A DNA stretch of 64,000 nucleotides. Source: Streptomyces genisteinicus. Lineage in GTDB: Bacteria; Actinomycetota; Actinomycetes; Streptomycetales; Streptomycetaceae. Where the stretch lies: the NCBI RefSeq assembly GCF_014489615.1, contig NZ_CP060825.1, positions 3,858,501 to 3,922,500 on the forward strand. Reading direction: 5' to 3'. The position numbers were made by a program, and so were the translations under genes. The notes under the pieces were generated by a model. The model was given only the letters and a program-made list of their open reading frames with translations, searched no databases and was not told where the DNA came from. Positions 33,946 to 42,556 of this stretch are shown piece by piece. How positions within the stretch are numbered: position 1 is the stretch's first letter; every line of letters begins with the position of its first letter.

Positions 33946-36192
33946 CTACGGCCAGTTGCCGCCGCCGTTGTCGCCCTGGCCGCGGTTGGCCCCGCCGCCG
34001 ATCAGGTCCGGCGGGATGCTGATGCCGGGGAAGGGCTCGTTGCCGCCGGGCTTGTCGTCCCCGCGGTCGCGGTCGCGGCCCCGGTCGCGGCCCTTGTCCT
34101 GCTCCTTGTCCTCCTTCTCCTTCCCGCGCGGGACGGAGATCGGGTTGAAGGACGGGGTCTCGGACGCGTCCAGCGCGCCCGTCATCGCGATCTTCCAGAT
34201 CGGGCCGGGCAGGCAGCCGCCGCACACCTTGTCGTAGGGCGTGCCGCCGATGGTGATGTTGTACATCGACTGCTTCTCACCGACGTCGTCACCGACCCAG
34301 ACCGCCGTGGAGAGGTTCGGCGTGTAGCCCACGAACCAGGCGTCCTTGCGGTCGTTCGTCGTACCGGTCTTTCCCGCGTTGTCGCGGTCCGCGAGACCGG
34401 CCTTCGTGCCCGTGCCGTCCTCGACGACACCCTTGAGCATCTGGTTGACGGTGTCGGCGGTCTGCTCGCTCATCGCCTGCGAGCACTGGGAGCCGGGCAC
34501 CTTGATCCGCTTGCCGTTGGCGTCCGTGACGGACTCGATGGCGACCGGGGTGCAGTACGTGCCGCGGTTGGCGAACGCCGCGTAGGCCGCGGCCATGGCG
34601 AGGGGCGTGCTCTCCTCACTGCCCAGGGTGATGGCCGGGTTCTCGCCGACCGGCTTGCCGTCGCCGCGGGCGTAGCCCATCTTCTTGGCCATCTCGACCG
34701 TCTCGCAGAGGCCGGCCATCTGCTCGAGGTGGGCGAAGTAGGTGTTGATGGACTTGCCGAGCGCGGACGTCATGTCCCAGGTGCCGGTCTCGGACTCCAT
34801 CTCGTTGGACGGGTCCCAGGTGCCCCCGCCGGCCGGTGCGCCGGAGCAGGTCTTGAAGGAGTCCATCGGCAGCGAGACCTTGTAGCCGGTGGTGAAGGAC
34901 TGCGCCGGGCTGATGCCCTTCTCCAGGGCGGCCGCGGCGGTGATCGGCTTGAAGGTGGAGCCGACCTGGAAGCCGTACGTCGTGCCGCCCATCCGGCTGT
35001 CCACGGCGAGGTTCAGCACCGTCTCGTGCTGCTTCTGGTCCAGGCCGTAGGGACGGGACTGGCCCATGGAAAGGATCTTGCCCGTGCCGGGCTGGACCTG
35101 GACCACGGAGGCGGCGACGCCGTCGGTCTTGTACACCTTCGCGGTGGCCGCCTCGTCGGCGGCGGCCTGCGCCCGCGGGCTCATGGTGGTCCGGATGGTC
35201 AGACCGCCGAGGTTCCAGAGCTTCGAGCGCTCCTCCTCCGTCTTCCCGAAGGCCGGGTCGGTGAGGATCGTCTTGCGCACGTAGTCGCAGAAGAAGCCGG
35301 AGCCCTTGACGGCGGTGATGCAGCCGTTCTTCGGCTTGCTGATCTTCAGATCGATCGGCCGGGCCTTGGCCTTCTCCGCCTCCTCCTGGGAGATGTCGCG
35401 GACGTCGGCCATGCGCTGCAGCACCATGTTGCGCCGCTTGGTCGCCTCTTCGGTGTCGTTGACCGGGTCGTACCGGCTCGGCGACTGGACGATGCCGGCC
35501 AGCAGCGCCGCCTCCTCCAGCTCGAGGTCCTTGGCGGACTTGGAGAAGTAGCGGTGGGAGGCGGCCTCGACGCCGTAGGCCTGCTGCCCGAAGAACGTGA
35601 TGTTGAGGTAGTTCTCCAGGATCTTCTTCTTGCCCAGCTCCTCCTCGACCTGGATCGCGTACTTCAGTTCGCGCACCTTGCGGCCGATGGTCTGCTGGGT
35701 GGCCTCGGCGACCTTGTCGGGGTCGTCGCCGGCCTCCTCGACGAAGACGTTCTTCACGTACTGCTGGGTGAGCGTCGACGCGCCCTCGGAGACACCGCCC
35801 GACTGCGCGTTCTTGTTCAGCGCGCGCAGCACGCCCTTCAGGTCGATCGCGCCGTGCTCGTAGAAGCGGGCGTCCTCGATGGCGATGATCGCCTGCTGCA
35901 TGTACGGCGAGATGTCCTTCAGGGGCACGACCGTGCGGTCACGGGAGTAGACCGTGGCGATCTGGCCGCCCTCGCTGTCGAGGATGGTGGTGCGCTGACT
36001 CAGCGGCGGCGTCTTGAGGTTGGCGGGGATCTCGTCGAATCCCTCGACCGTTCCCTTGGCCGCGAGTCCGAGCGCGCCGACGGCGGGCAGGGCGATGCCC
36101 GCCAGCACCGCTCCGGAGAGCACGCTGACACCGAGGAACTTGGCGGCCTGCTGGGTCCCGGTCAGACCGCCGCCCGAGCGCTTCTTTGGCAT
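33946..36192 (-). CDS. bifunctional penicillin-binding protein (GT51 transglycosylase plus transpeptidase)
   Basis: 748 residues. It has a short basic cytoplasmic tail, a membrane anchor (about 20-44), and a GT51 domain with the catalytic-glutamate block IAIEDARFYEHGAID (about 102-116) and STLTQQYVKN. The penicillin-binding transpeptidase domain has the nucleophilic motif GSTFKP (Ser near 410), SIN, and KTGT near 605-608. A Gly/Asp/Arg/Lys-rich low-complexity tail ends the protein. It polymerises and cross-links peptidoglycan at the outer membrane face. No PASTA domain. It is transcribed divergently from wblA, as I recall for S. coelicolor SCO3580/SCO3579. Confidence 0.93.
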   Translation of the reverse strand: MPKKRSGGGLTGTQQAAKFLGVSVLSGAVLAGIALPAVGALGLAAKGTVEGFDEIPANLKTPPLSQRTTILDSEGGQIATVYSRDRTVVPLKDISPYMQQAIIAIEDARFYEHGAIDLKGVLRALNKNAQSGGVSEGASTLTQQYVKNVFVEEAGDDPDKVAEATQQTIGRKVRELKYAIQVEEELGKKKILENYLNITFFGQQAYGVEAASHRYFSKSAKDLELEEAALLAGIVQSPSRYDPVNDTEEATKRRNMVLQRMADVRDISQEEAEKAKARPIDLKISKPKNGCITAVKGSGFFCDYVRKTILTDPAFGKTEEERSKLWNLGGLTIRTTMSPRAQAAADEAATAKVYKTDGVAASVVQVQPGTGKILSMGQSRPYGLDQKQHETVLNLAVDSRMGGTTYGFQVGSTFKPITAAAALEKGISPAQSFTTGYKVSLPMDSFKTCSGAPAGGGTWDPSNEMESETGTWDMTSALGKSINTYFAHLEQMAGLCETVEMAKKMGYARGDGKPVGENPAITLGSEESTPLAMAAAYAAFANRGTYCTPVAIESVTDANGKRIKVPGSQCSQAMSEQTADTVNQMLKGVVEDGTGTKAGLADRDNAGKTGTTNDRKDAWFVGYTPNLSTAVWVGDDVGEKQSMYNITIGGTPYDKVCGGCLPGPIWKIAMTGALDASETPSFNPISVPRGKEKEDKEQDKGRDRGRDRDRGDDKPGGNEPFPGISIPPDLIGGGANRGQGDNGGGNWP

Positions 36193-36583
36193 GAGGGCAG
36201 CCTACGTTCTCATTCGCCGGACAGGCATAAAGGCATTGGCCTAAGCTGCTCTCAACTGTCACAGCAGTGCGGTCTCGCATCACATAGCCGGCAGTACTCC
36301 GCTGACCCCGAATCGGCGGAGACCTGTCCGAATGGCCGCAAACGTCTTCGAAGTCCGTGGCAATGCATAGGAAATGCCCGATATTTCCGCTTTGGTGAGC
36401 TATGCCTTCGGGTCACTCCCCTGGGTGATCTGACGCGTACGCATAGTCCGTTCGGGCCATTCAAGATTGGGCCCCGCGGGGGTGTTGCGCTCTGCCCGCC
36501 TTCCGTAACGTCCTCAACTGGCAGCGGTGAATATGCCGCTGCCGCCGTGGGGGAGCCTCGATTCGGGAGAGGACGGCGCCGGC
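36193..36583. promoter_or_regulatory. divergent promoter region of PBP and wblA genes
   Basis: 391 bp, markedly less GC-rich than its surroundings. It contains GGAAAT-7 bp-ATTTCC (36370-36388), a perfect inverted repeat, and a looser TCAC-8 bp-GTGA repeat about 40 bp later. The long, AT-richer leader fits a heavily regulated developmental gene. A GTG at 36527 in frame with wblA could give a 19-residue extension. Confidence 0.5.
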
Positions 36584-36928
36584 ATGGGCTGGGTTACCGA
36601 CTGGAGTGCGCAGGCAGCCTGTCGCACGACGGATCCGGATGAACTGTTCGTACAAGGGGCAGCGCAGAACAGGGCCAAGGCGGTGTGCACCGGATGCCCG
36701 GTGCGGACCGAATGCCTGGCCGACGCGCTCGACAACCGCGTCGAGTTCGGCGTGTGGGGCGGGATGACCGAACGGGAGCGGCGCGCACTGCTGCGCAGGC
36801 GCCCCACGGTCACGTCCTGGCGCAGGCTGCTCGAGACAGCACGCACGGAGTACGAGCGCAGCGCCGGCATCCTGCCGGTGGGGCTCGACGACGACGAGAC
36901 GTACGAGGCGTACGCGGCGGTCGGCTAG
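36584..36928 (+). CDS. wblA: WhiB-family regulator WblA
   Basis: 114 residues with the four iron-sulfur ligands Cys13, Cys35, Cys38 and Cys44 (CxxC within VCTGCPVRTEC), the G[VI]WGG turn (GVWGG, 56-60) and a basic C-terminal DNA-binding stretch (ERRALLRRRPTVTSWRRLL). The sequence and position beside the PBP gene match S. coelicolor WblA, a pleiotropic regulator that represses antibiotic production and is needed for sporulation, working with the sigma factor of RNA polymerase. The start is ATG 36584, with GAGAGGA about 12 bp upstream; a GTG 57 bp earlier is possible. Confidence 0.93.
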   Translation: MGWVTDWSAQAACRTTDPDELFVQGAAQNRAKAVCTGCPVRTECLADALDNRVEFGVWGGMTERERRALLRRRPTVTSWRRLLETARTEYERSAGILPVGLDDDETYEAYAAVG

Positions 36929-37306
36929 CCGGCCCCCTCACCGTCCGCCCGCCACCGGGCCGCAGGGTGCCGCAACGGTTCCGGACCGCGGCAGGGCTCG
37001 GCCCGGCGCGGACCGATCCGCTGCGGATCGCCGCGGTGACGTGGTTCGGCGTGCCGCGATGCGGCGCACCCGCGACGCCGGCCGTCCGCGAGGCCGCGGG
37101 GGGCATGTCGCCCTGCCCTGGTCAGGGCCGTACGAGCGGCTGACTCCGCCTGCGCGTGCGCCGGTACGGGGAACCGGCGGCGACCGGGCCGCTGCGTGAC
37201 GCGAGCCCGCGCGACGCGGGGTGGGCCCCGCAGGACGCCGCCGTACGCGTACGGCCGCGCGCCCGTCCGCTGGGGCGGCGCCTCACACGGGACCGGCCAG
37301 GGGTAC
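36929..37306. other. 378-bp gap between convergent wblA and ArsA-like genes
   Basis: No coding region recognised; frames on both strands are Arg/Pro/Ala-rich. Several short GC-rich inverted repeats are present but no single dominant terminator hairpin stands out. Confidence 0.35.
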
Positions 37307-38716
37307 TCAGAGCGGGTCCGGCGACGCGGGCGCCGCCAGACGGTCGCCGATGGTGCGCAGGCCCGCCAGATCGTGCACGTCTCCGGCCAGGGCCGGCACC
37401 TCGGTGACCGCCACCTCGGGGTGCAGTGCCGTGAAGCGGTCCCGCGTGCGCTGCTCGCGCGCCAGCACCTGCATGCGCTCGGCGTGCAGCCGCAGCAGAC
37501 CCGCGGTCAGCTGCGGCGCTGTCTGCTTCACCGCAGGCGCAGGCGCAGGCGCGGGCTCGGGTGCGGGCCCAGACCCAGCCCCGGACCCAGGTGCGGGCGT
37601 GGGCACAGACGTCGCGGCGGACTCCGGCGATCCGCCGCGTACGGGGTTCAACTCGCTTGCCTCTTCGGGGAGATGACCCTCGGCCGGGGGGGAGTCGGGA
37701 GAGACGGCCGCGCGGTCACGACTACCAGTCTCCCCGGCCCCCTGATCGACAATGCGGCCCTCGTCAAGATTTTCCGCGGCTGCCAGCGCGCGCTCCGCGG
37801 ACAGCCGGGCGGCTCCGCTCCCGTGCACCCGGTTGAGGACGAGCCCGGCCAGCGGCATGTCCTCCGCGGCCAGGCGTTCCACGAAGTACGCCGCCTCGCG
37901 CAGCGCGTCCCGCTCCGGCGCCGCGACCACGACGAACGCGGTGCCGGGCGCCTGGAGCAGCCGGTAGGTGGCGTCCGCCCTCGTGCGGAAGCCGCCGAAC
38001 ATGGTGTCCATGGCGGCCACGAACGTCTGCACGTCCCGCAGGAACTGGCCGCCCAGCAGCTTGCCGAGCGTCCCGGTCATCATCGACATGCCGACGTTGA
38101 GGAACTTCATCCCGGCCCGGCCGCCGACCTTCGCCGGAGCCATCAGCAGCTTGATGAACGTGCCGTCCAGGAAGGACCCGAGACGCCCCGGCGCGTCGAG
38201 GAAGTCGAGCGCCGACCGCGACGGCGGGGTGTCCACGACGATGAGGTCCCACTCGTCCCGCGCACGGAGCTGACCCAGCTTCTCCATCGCCATGTACTCC
38301 TGCGTGCCGGCGAAACCGGCGGACAGGGACTGGTAGAAGGGGTTCTCCAGGATCGCGCGGGCCCGTTCGGCGTCCGCGTGCGCCTCGACGATCTCGTCGA
38401 AGGTGCGCTTCATGTCGAGCATCATCGCGTGCAGCTCGCCCGGTTCCGCCCCGGGCGGGCCGCCGCGGCCCTCGATGCCCGTGACCCTGCGCGGGGTGTT
38501 GTCGAGGGAGTCGATTCCCATGGACTGCGCCAGCCTGCGCGCCGGGTCGATGGTGAGCACCACGACCTTGCGGCCCCGCTCGGCGGCCCGGACACCCAGC
38601 GCGGCGGCGGTGGTCGTCTTTCCGACGCCGCCCGCGCCGCAGCACACGATGATGCGCGTGGCCGGGTCGTCGATCAGCGGGTCGACCTCGAGACGGGCCG
38701 CGGTGTCGAGCGTCAT
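37307..38716 (-). CDS. ArsA/Get3-like anion-transporting ATPase, second copy
   Basis: 469 residues. P-loop CGAGGVGKTTTAA near residue 27, switch I TIDPARRLAQSMG, and DTPPSRSALDFLD for switch II define an ArsA/Get3-type SIMIBI ATPase. After about residue 330 an acidic, Pro/Ala-rich spacer (with repeated AP and GSG units) precedes a short C-terminal domain. In actinobacteria such paired ATPases have no proven arsenic role; tail-anchored protein targeting or chaperoning is an alternative. It is translationally coupled (ATGA) to the first copy, suggesting a heterodimer. Confidence 0.88.
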   Translation of the reverse strand: MTLDTAARLEVDPLIDDPATRIIVCCGAGGVGKTTTAAALGVRAAERGRKVVVLTIDPARRLAQSMGIDSLDNTPRRVTGIEGRGGPPGAEPGELHAMMLDMKRTFDEIVEAHADAERARAILENPFYQSLSAGFAGTQEYMAMEKLGQLRARDEWDLIVVDTPPSRSALDFLDAPGRLGSFLDGTFIKLLMAPAKVGGRAGMKFLNVGMSMMTGTLGKLLGGQFLRDVQTFVAAMDTMFGGFRTRADATYRLLQAPGTAFVVVAAPERDALREAAYFVERLAAEDMPLAGLVLNRVHGSGAARLSAERALAAAENLDEGRIVDQGAGETGSRDRAAVSPDSPPAEGHLPEEASELNPVRGGSPESAATSVPTPAPGSGAGSGPAPEPAPAPAPAVKQTAPQLTAGLLRLHAERMQVLAREQRTRDRFTALHPEVAVTEVPALAGDVHDLAGLRTIGDRLAAPASPDPL

Positions 38717-39675
38717 GATCCGGCCCCTTGCTTGCGCAGTTCCCTGGCCAGCCGGTACAGCCCCGCCAACTCGACTCCCTCGCTGAGCATGGGCAGTTCG
38801 TACGCGCCGAGGTCCATCGCGGTGAGCACCCGGCGCTGCTCCCGTTCCAGCCCGACGCGCTGGGCGTGCTCGGCCGCCTGCTCCAGGAGCGGGGTGACGA
38901 GGTCGTCCGCGGCGGTGAAGCCGGCCCGCGCGAGGGTCTGCGCGATCTCCGGGCGGCGTCCGTCGGACGCGTCGCGCACGGCCTCCTCGTCGAGGAGGTG
39001 GGGGCGGACCATGTTCACGATGACCTTGCCCACCGGGAGGTCCGCCTCGCGGAGTTCGGCGACGCCGTCCGCGGTCTCCTGGACGGGCATCTCCTCCAGC
39101 AGCGTCACCAGGTGCACCGCGGTCTGGGGGGACTTGAGCACCCGCATCACGGCCTGGGCCTGGTTGTGTATCGGCCCGATCCTGGCCAGGCCCGCGACCT
39201 CGTCGTTCACGTTCAGGAAGCGTGTGATGCGTCCGGTGGGCGGTGCGTCCATGACCACGTAGTCGTAGACGTACCGCCCCTGTCTGTCCCTGCGGCGGAC
39301 TGCCTCGCACGCCTTGCCCGTGAGCAGCACGTCCCGCACGCCCGGTGCGATGGTCGTCGCGAAGTCGATCGCGCCGATCTTCTTGAGCGCGCGGCCCGCG
39401 GAGCCGAGCTTGTAGAACATCTGGAGGTAGTCCAGGAGCGCGCGCTCGGCGTCGATGGCCAGCGCGAAGACCTCGCCGCCGCCCGAGGCGACGGCGATCT
39501 TGCGTTCCTCGTACGGAAGGGCCTCCGTCTCGAAGAGCTGGGCGATGCCCTGCCTGCCCTCCACCTCGACCAGAAGGGTGCGTTTCCCCTCGGTGGCGAG
39601 GGCGAGCGCGAGGGCGGCGGCGACCGTGGTCTTACCGGTACCGCCCTTGCCGCTGACGACCTGGAGCCTGCTCAC
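38713..39675 (-). CDS. ArsA/Get3-like anion-transporting ATPase, first copy
   Basis: 320 residues with P-loop VVSGKGGTGKTTVAAALALA near the N-terminus and the VVMDAPPTGRITRFLNVN switch region. It lacks the extra C-terminal spacer of its partner. The GTG start places the P-loop about eight residues from the N-terminus, as in the family. First gene of a two-gene operon, overlapping its partner by 4 bp. Role as for the partner; substrate unknown. Confidence 0.88.
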   Translation of the reverse strand: MSRLQVVSGKGGTGKTTVAAALALALATEGKRTLLVEVEGRQGIAQLFETEALPYEERKIAVASGGGEVFALAIDAERALLDYLQMFYKLGSAGRALKKIGAIDFATTIAPGVRDVLLTGKACEAVRRRDRQGRYVYDYVVMDAPPTGRITRFLNVNDEVAGLARIGPIHNQAQAVMRVLKSPQTAVHLVTLLEEMPVQETADGVAELREADLPVGKVIVNMVRPHLLDEEAVRDASDGRRPEIAQTLARAGFTAADDLVTPLLEQAAEHAQRVGLEREQRRVLTAMDLGAYELPMLSEGVELAGLYRLARELRKQGAGS

Positions 39676-39877
39676 GTATTCGAGCCTAACCAGTAGCGGC
39701 ACGGCCTACGCACGAGGCTGCCCTCGGGCTGTGTTCCTTCGCGCACACGTCCCCGTCCCGGACCCGTCCCGTCCCCGTCCCGGACCCGACGCGGACCTGT
39801 CGCCGAGCCGTCGGGGGCCGCTCACGGGGGCGAGGGCTGTCGTGGAGCGCCTCCTCCGGGCGGCTACAGTCGGGCCC

Positions 39878-40036
39878 ATGACCAAGTGGGAATACGCGAC
39901 CGTGCCCCTTCTCGTGCACGCGACGAAGCAGATTCTGGACACCTGGGGCGAGGACGGCTGGGAGCTCGTCCAGGTCGTGCCCGGGCCCAACAACCCCGAG
40001 CAGCTGGTGGCCTACCTGAAGCGGGAGAAGCAGTGA
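39878..40036 (+). CDS. DUF4177 small protein
   Basis: 52 residues (starting MTKWEYATVPLLVHATKQIL and ending AYLKREKQ). The KWEY start and GWELVQV segment are diagnostic of the DUF4177 family, whose function is unknown. Its last bases overlap the RidA-family start (GTGA), so the two are translationally coupled. The position next to the ArsA-like pair is conserved in Streptomyces as I remember it. Confidence 0.85.
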   Translation: MTKWEYATVPLLVHATKQILDTWGEDGWELVQVVPGPNNPEQLVAYLKREKQ

Positions 40037-40503
40037 GCGGCGTCGTCGACCGCCGGCTCGCCGAGCTGGGCCTGACGCTCCCCGAGGTCGTGCCGCCCCT
40101 CGCCGCCTACCAGCCGGCCGTGATCTCCGGCGCGTACGTCTTCACCGCGGGCCAGCTCCCGATGGTGGAGGGGAAGCTTCCGGTGACCGGCAAGGTCGGC
40201 GCCGAGGTCACGCCCGAGGAGGCCAAGGGCCTGGCGCGCACCTGCGCGCTCAACGCCCTCGCCGCCGTGAAGTCCGTCGCCGGCGACCTCGACCGCATCG
40301 CGCGGGTCGTGAAGGTCACCGGCTTCGTCGCCTCCGCCGCCGACTTCACCGGGCAGCCCGCCGTGCTCAACGGCGCGAGCGAGCTGCTGGGCGAGGTCCT
40401 CGGCGACAAGGGCGTGCACGCCCGCAGCGCCGTGGGCGTCGCGGTGCTGCCCCTCGACGCGCCGGTCGAGGTCGAGATCCAGGTGGAGCTCGTCCAGGAC
40501 TGA
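40033..40503 (+). CDS. RidA family protein
   Basis: 156 residues. The GTG start overlaps the upstream TGA. RidA/YjgF hallmarks include YVFTAGQLPM and the C-terminal HARSAVGVAVLPLDAPVEVE with the conserved substrate-contacting Arg. RidA proteins hydrolyse reactive enamine/imine intermediates made by PLP enzymes; this longer variant belongs to the YjgF-like subgroup with the same trimeric fold, and activity is not certain. A hairpin follows the stop. Confidence 0.88.
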   Translation: MSGVVDRRLAELGLTLPEVVPPLAAYQPAVISGAYVFTAGQLPMVEGKLPVTGKVGAEVTPEEAKGLARTCALNALAAVKSVAGDLDRIARVVKVTGFVASAADFTGQPAVLNGASELLGEVLGDKGVHARSAVGVAVLPLDAPVEVEIQVELVQD

Positions 40504-40521
40504 CCCGTCCGCCCCGACGAC

Positions 40522-40554
40522 GGCCCCCGCCCGGCAGCACCCGGCGCGGGGGCC
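40522..40554 (+). terminator. terminator after the RidA-family gene
   Basis: GGCCCCCGC / GCGGGGGCC forms a 9-bp perfect stem around a loop that can itself pair in part, 19 bp downstream of the stop. Confidence 0.6.
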
Positions 40555-40670
40555 TCGCCGTCCCGGGCCCGGTGCGTCCCCGGCCCGCACCCATGCGTCC
40601 CCGCCCCGGCCCACACCCGTACGCCAGGCCACCCCTCGAACATCCGCGCTAGAACGCATAGCATCCGGCC

Positions 40671-41561
40671 ATGCCCAATGGTCAGTGGTACCCGCCGGAA
40701 TGGCCCGACCGCATCCGCGCCCTTGCCGCGGGCGACATCGCGCCCGCCACCCCGAAGCGGGCCGCGACGGTGATGCTGCTCCGCGACGGCACCGACGGGC
40801 CCGCCGTCCACATGCTGAGGCGGCGCACCTCCATGGCCTTCGCCGGAGGCGCGTACGCCTATCCGGGCGGCGGAGTCGACCCGCGCGACGACCGGCCGGT
40901 CCGCTGGGCCGGGCCCTCGCTGGAGACCTGGGCGGACCGGCTGGGCACCGACGACGCCGCCACCGCCCAGGCCGTGGTGTGCGCGGCGGTCCGCGAGACG
41001 TTCGAGGAGGCCGGCGTGCTGCTCGCCGGACCGGCCGCGGACACCGTCGTCGGCGACACCACGGGAGACGACTGGGAGGCCGACCGGCAGGCGCTGGTCG
41101 ACCGCGACCTGTCGTTCGCGCAGTTCCTGGAACGCCGCGGCCTGGTCCTGCGCTCCGACCTGCTCGGCGCCTGGGCGCGGTGGATCACGCCCGAGTTCGA
41201 GCAGCGCCGCTACGACACCTGGTTCTTCGTGGCCGCCCTCCCCGAGGGACAGCGCACCCGCGACGTGTCCACCGAGGCCGACACCACCGTATGGACCCGC
41301 CCCGCCGAGGCCGTCGCCGGATACGACAGGGGCGAGCTGCTCATGATGCCGCCGACCGTCGCCACCCTGCGGGCCCTGGAGCCGTACGCCCGCGTCGCGG
41401 ACGCGCTCGCGGCCGCCGCCCGGCAGAGTCTCGAGCCGGTCCTCGCCACGGCCCGTCTGGGCGAGGACGGCGACGTGGTGCTGAGCTGGCCGGGCCACGA
41501 GGAGTTCACCAAGCACGTACCGCGGGGAGGCACGCACCTGCCGCAGGGAGGACCGCGATGA
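40671..41561 (+). CDS. Nudix hydrolase
   Basis: 296 residues. The Nudix box is split by a family-typical insertion: the early part AYAYPGGGVDPRDD and the later AAVRETFEEAGVLLAG with the REx2EExG metal-binding core. It should hydrolyse a nucleoside diphosphate linked to another moiety; the substrate is not predictable. Its stop codon overlaps the start of the MBL-fold hydrolase gene by 4 bp, a pairing I recall as common in actinobacteria. No signal peptide. Confidence 0.88.
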   Translation: MPNGQWYPPEWPDRIRALAAGDIAPATPKRAATVMLLRDGTDGPAVHMLRRRTSMAFAGGAYAYPGGGVDPRDDRPVRWAGPSLETWADRLGTDDAATAQAVVCAAVRETFEEAGVLLAGPAADTVVGDTTGDDWEADRQALVDRDLSFAQFLERRGLVLRSDLLGAWARWITPEFEQRRYDTWFFVAALPEGQRTRDVSTEADTTVWTRPAEAVAGYDRGELLMMPPTVATLRALEPYARVADALAAAARQSLEPVLATARLGEDGDVVLSWPGHEEFTKHVPRGGTHLPQGGPR

Positions 41562-42406
41562 CGGACGCCGCAGCACTGCCGGGACAGCCGCGCGGAGGCG
41601 TGCTCTCCGGGCCCGCCACCGCCCGCGCGGTCAACGTCCTCGCGCCCAACCCGTCCGCGATGACGCTGGACGGCACCAACACGTGGATCGTCTCCGAGCC
41701 CGGCTCCTCCCTCGCCGTCGTCATCGACCCGGGGCCGCTGGACGAGGCGCACCTGGGGGCCGTGGCCGCCACGGCAGAGGCGGCGGGCAAGCGGATCGCG
41801 CTCACCCTGCTCACCCACGGCCACCCGGACCACGCGGAAGGGGCGGCACGGTTCGCCGAACTCACCCGGACCCGGGTGCGGGCGCTCGATCCGGCGCTGC
41901 GGCTCGGTGACGAAGGACTCGCCGAAGGCGACGTCGTGACCACCGGCGGCCTGGAGCTGCGGGTCGTCGCCACCCCCGGGCACACCGCCGACTCCCTCAG
42001 CTTCCATCTGCCCGCCGACCGCGCCGTGCTGACCGGCGACACGATCCTGGGCCGCGGCACCACGGTGGTGGCCCATCCGGAGGGGCGGCTCGGGGACTAC
42101 CTCGACTCCCTGCGGCGGCTGCGCTCGCTCACCGTGGACGACGGCGTCCACACCGTGCTGCCGGGGCACGGCCCGGTGCTGGAGGACGCCCAGGGCGCGG
42201 TCGAGTTCTACCTCGCCCACCGCGCGCACCGGCTCGCCCAGGTCGAGACGGCCGTCGAGAACGGCCGCACGACGGCCCCGGAGGTCGTCGCCCACGTCTA
42301 CGCGGACGTCGACAGGTCCCTGTGGCCGGCGGCCGAGCTGTCGGTGCGGGCCCAGCTCGCCTACCTGCGCGAGCACGGTCTCATCGGCGTGAGCGACACG
42401 GCCTGA
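41558..42406 (+). CDS. metallo-beta-lactamase fold hydrolase (LACTB2-like)
   Basis: 282 residues. Zinc-binding HGHPDHAEG (HxHxDH), the later histidine in TPGHTADSL, Asp in LTGDTILG and VLPGHGPVLED. The C-terminal helical region (YLAHRAHRLAQVE onward) matches the winged-helix-like tail of LACTB2-type enzymes, some of which are RNases. Translationally coupled to the Nudix gene; both might act on nucleotide or RNA-derived substrates. That link is inferred. Confidence 0.88.
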   Translation: MTDAAALPGQPRGGVLSGPATARAVNVLAPNPSAMTLDGTNTWIVSEPGSSLAVVIDPGPLDEAHLGAVAATAEAAGKRIALTLLTHGHPDHAEGAARFAELTRTRVRALDPALRLGDEGLAEGDVVTTGGLELRVVATPGHTADSLSFHLPADRAVLTGDTILGRGTTVVAHPEGRLGDYLDSLRRLRSLTVDDGVHTVLPGHGPVLEDAQGAVEFYLAHRAHRLAQVETAVENGRTTAPEVVAHVYADVDRSLWPAAELSVRAQLAYLREHGLIGVSDTA

Positions 42407-42556
42407 CGGCGTTCCGGACGCGGCCGCGCCGGGCCCGCGGTCCGGGCGGCCCGTGCGGGCCCGTGCGGAACGGAACCCTCCGGGCGCGCCCGGCGTCGTC
42501 GCAGGCGAGGCCTTACGGCCCGCTTATGTCGCGGCACCGTCACTGGGGGGACAACC

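Noticed and set aside
36400..36435. BldD-type operator upstream of wblA
   Set aside because: The TCAC-8 bp-GTGA repeat has its half-sites in the reverse order to the BldD pattern I know, so I do not assign it.
33943..36642. 899-residue plus-strand frame opposite the penicillin-binding protein
   Set aside because: Antisense shadow; the minus strand holds the GT51 and transpeptidase motifs.
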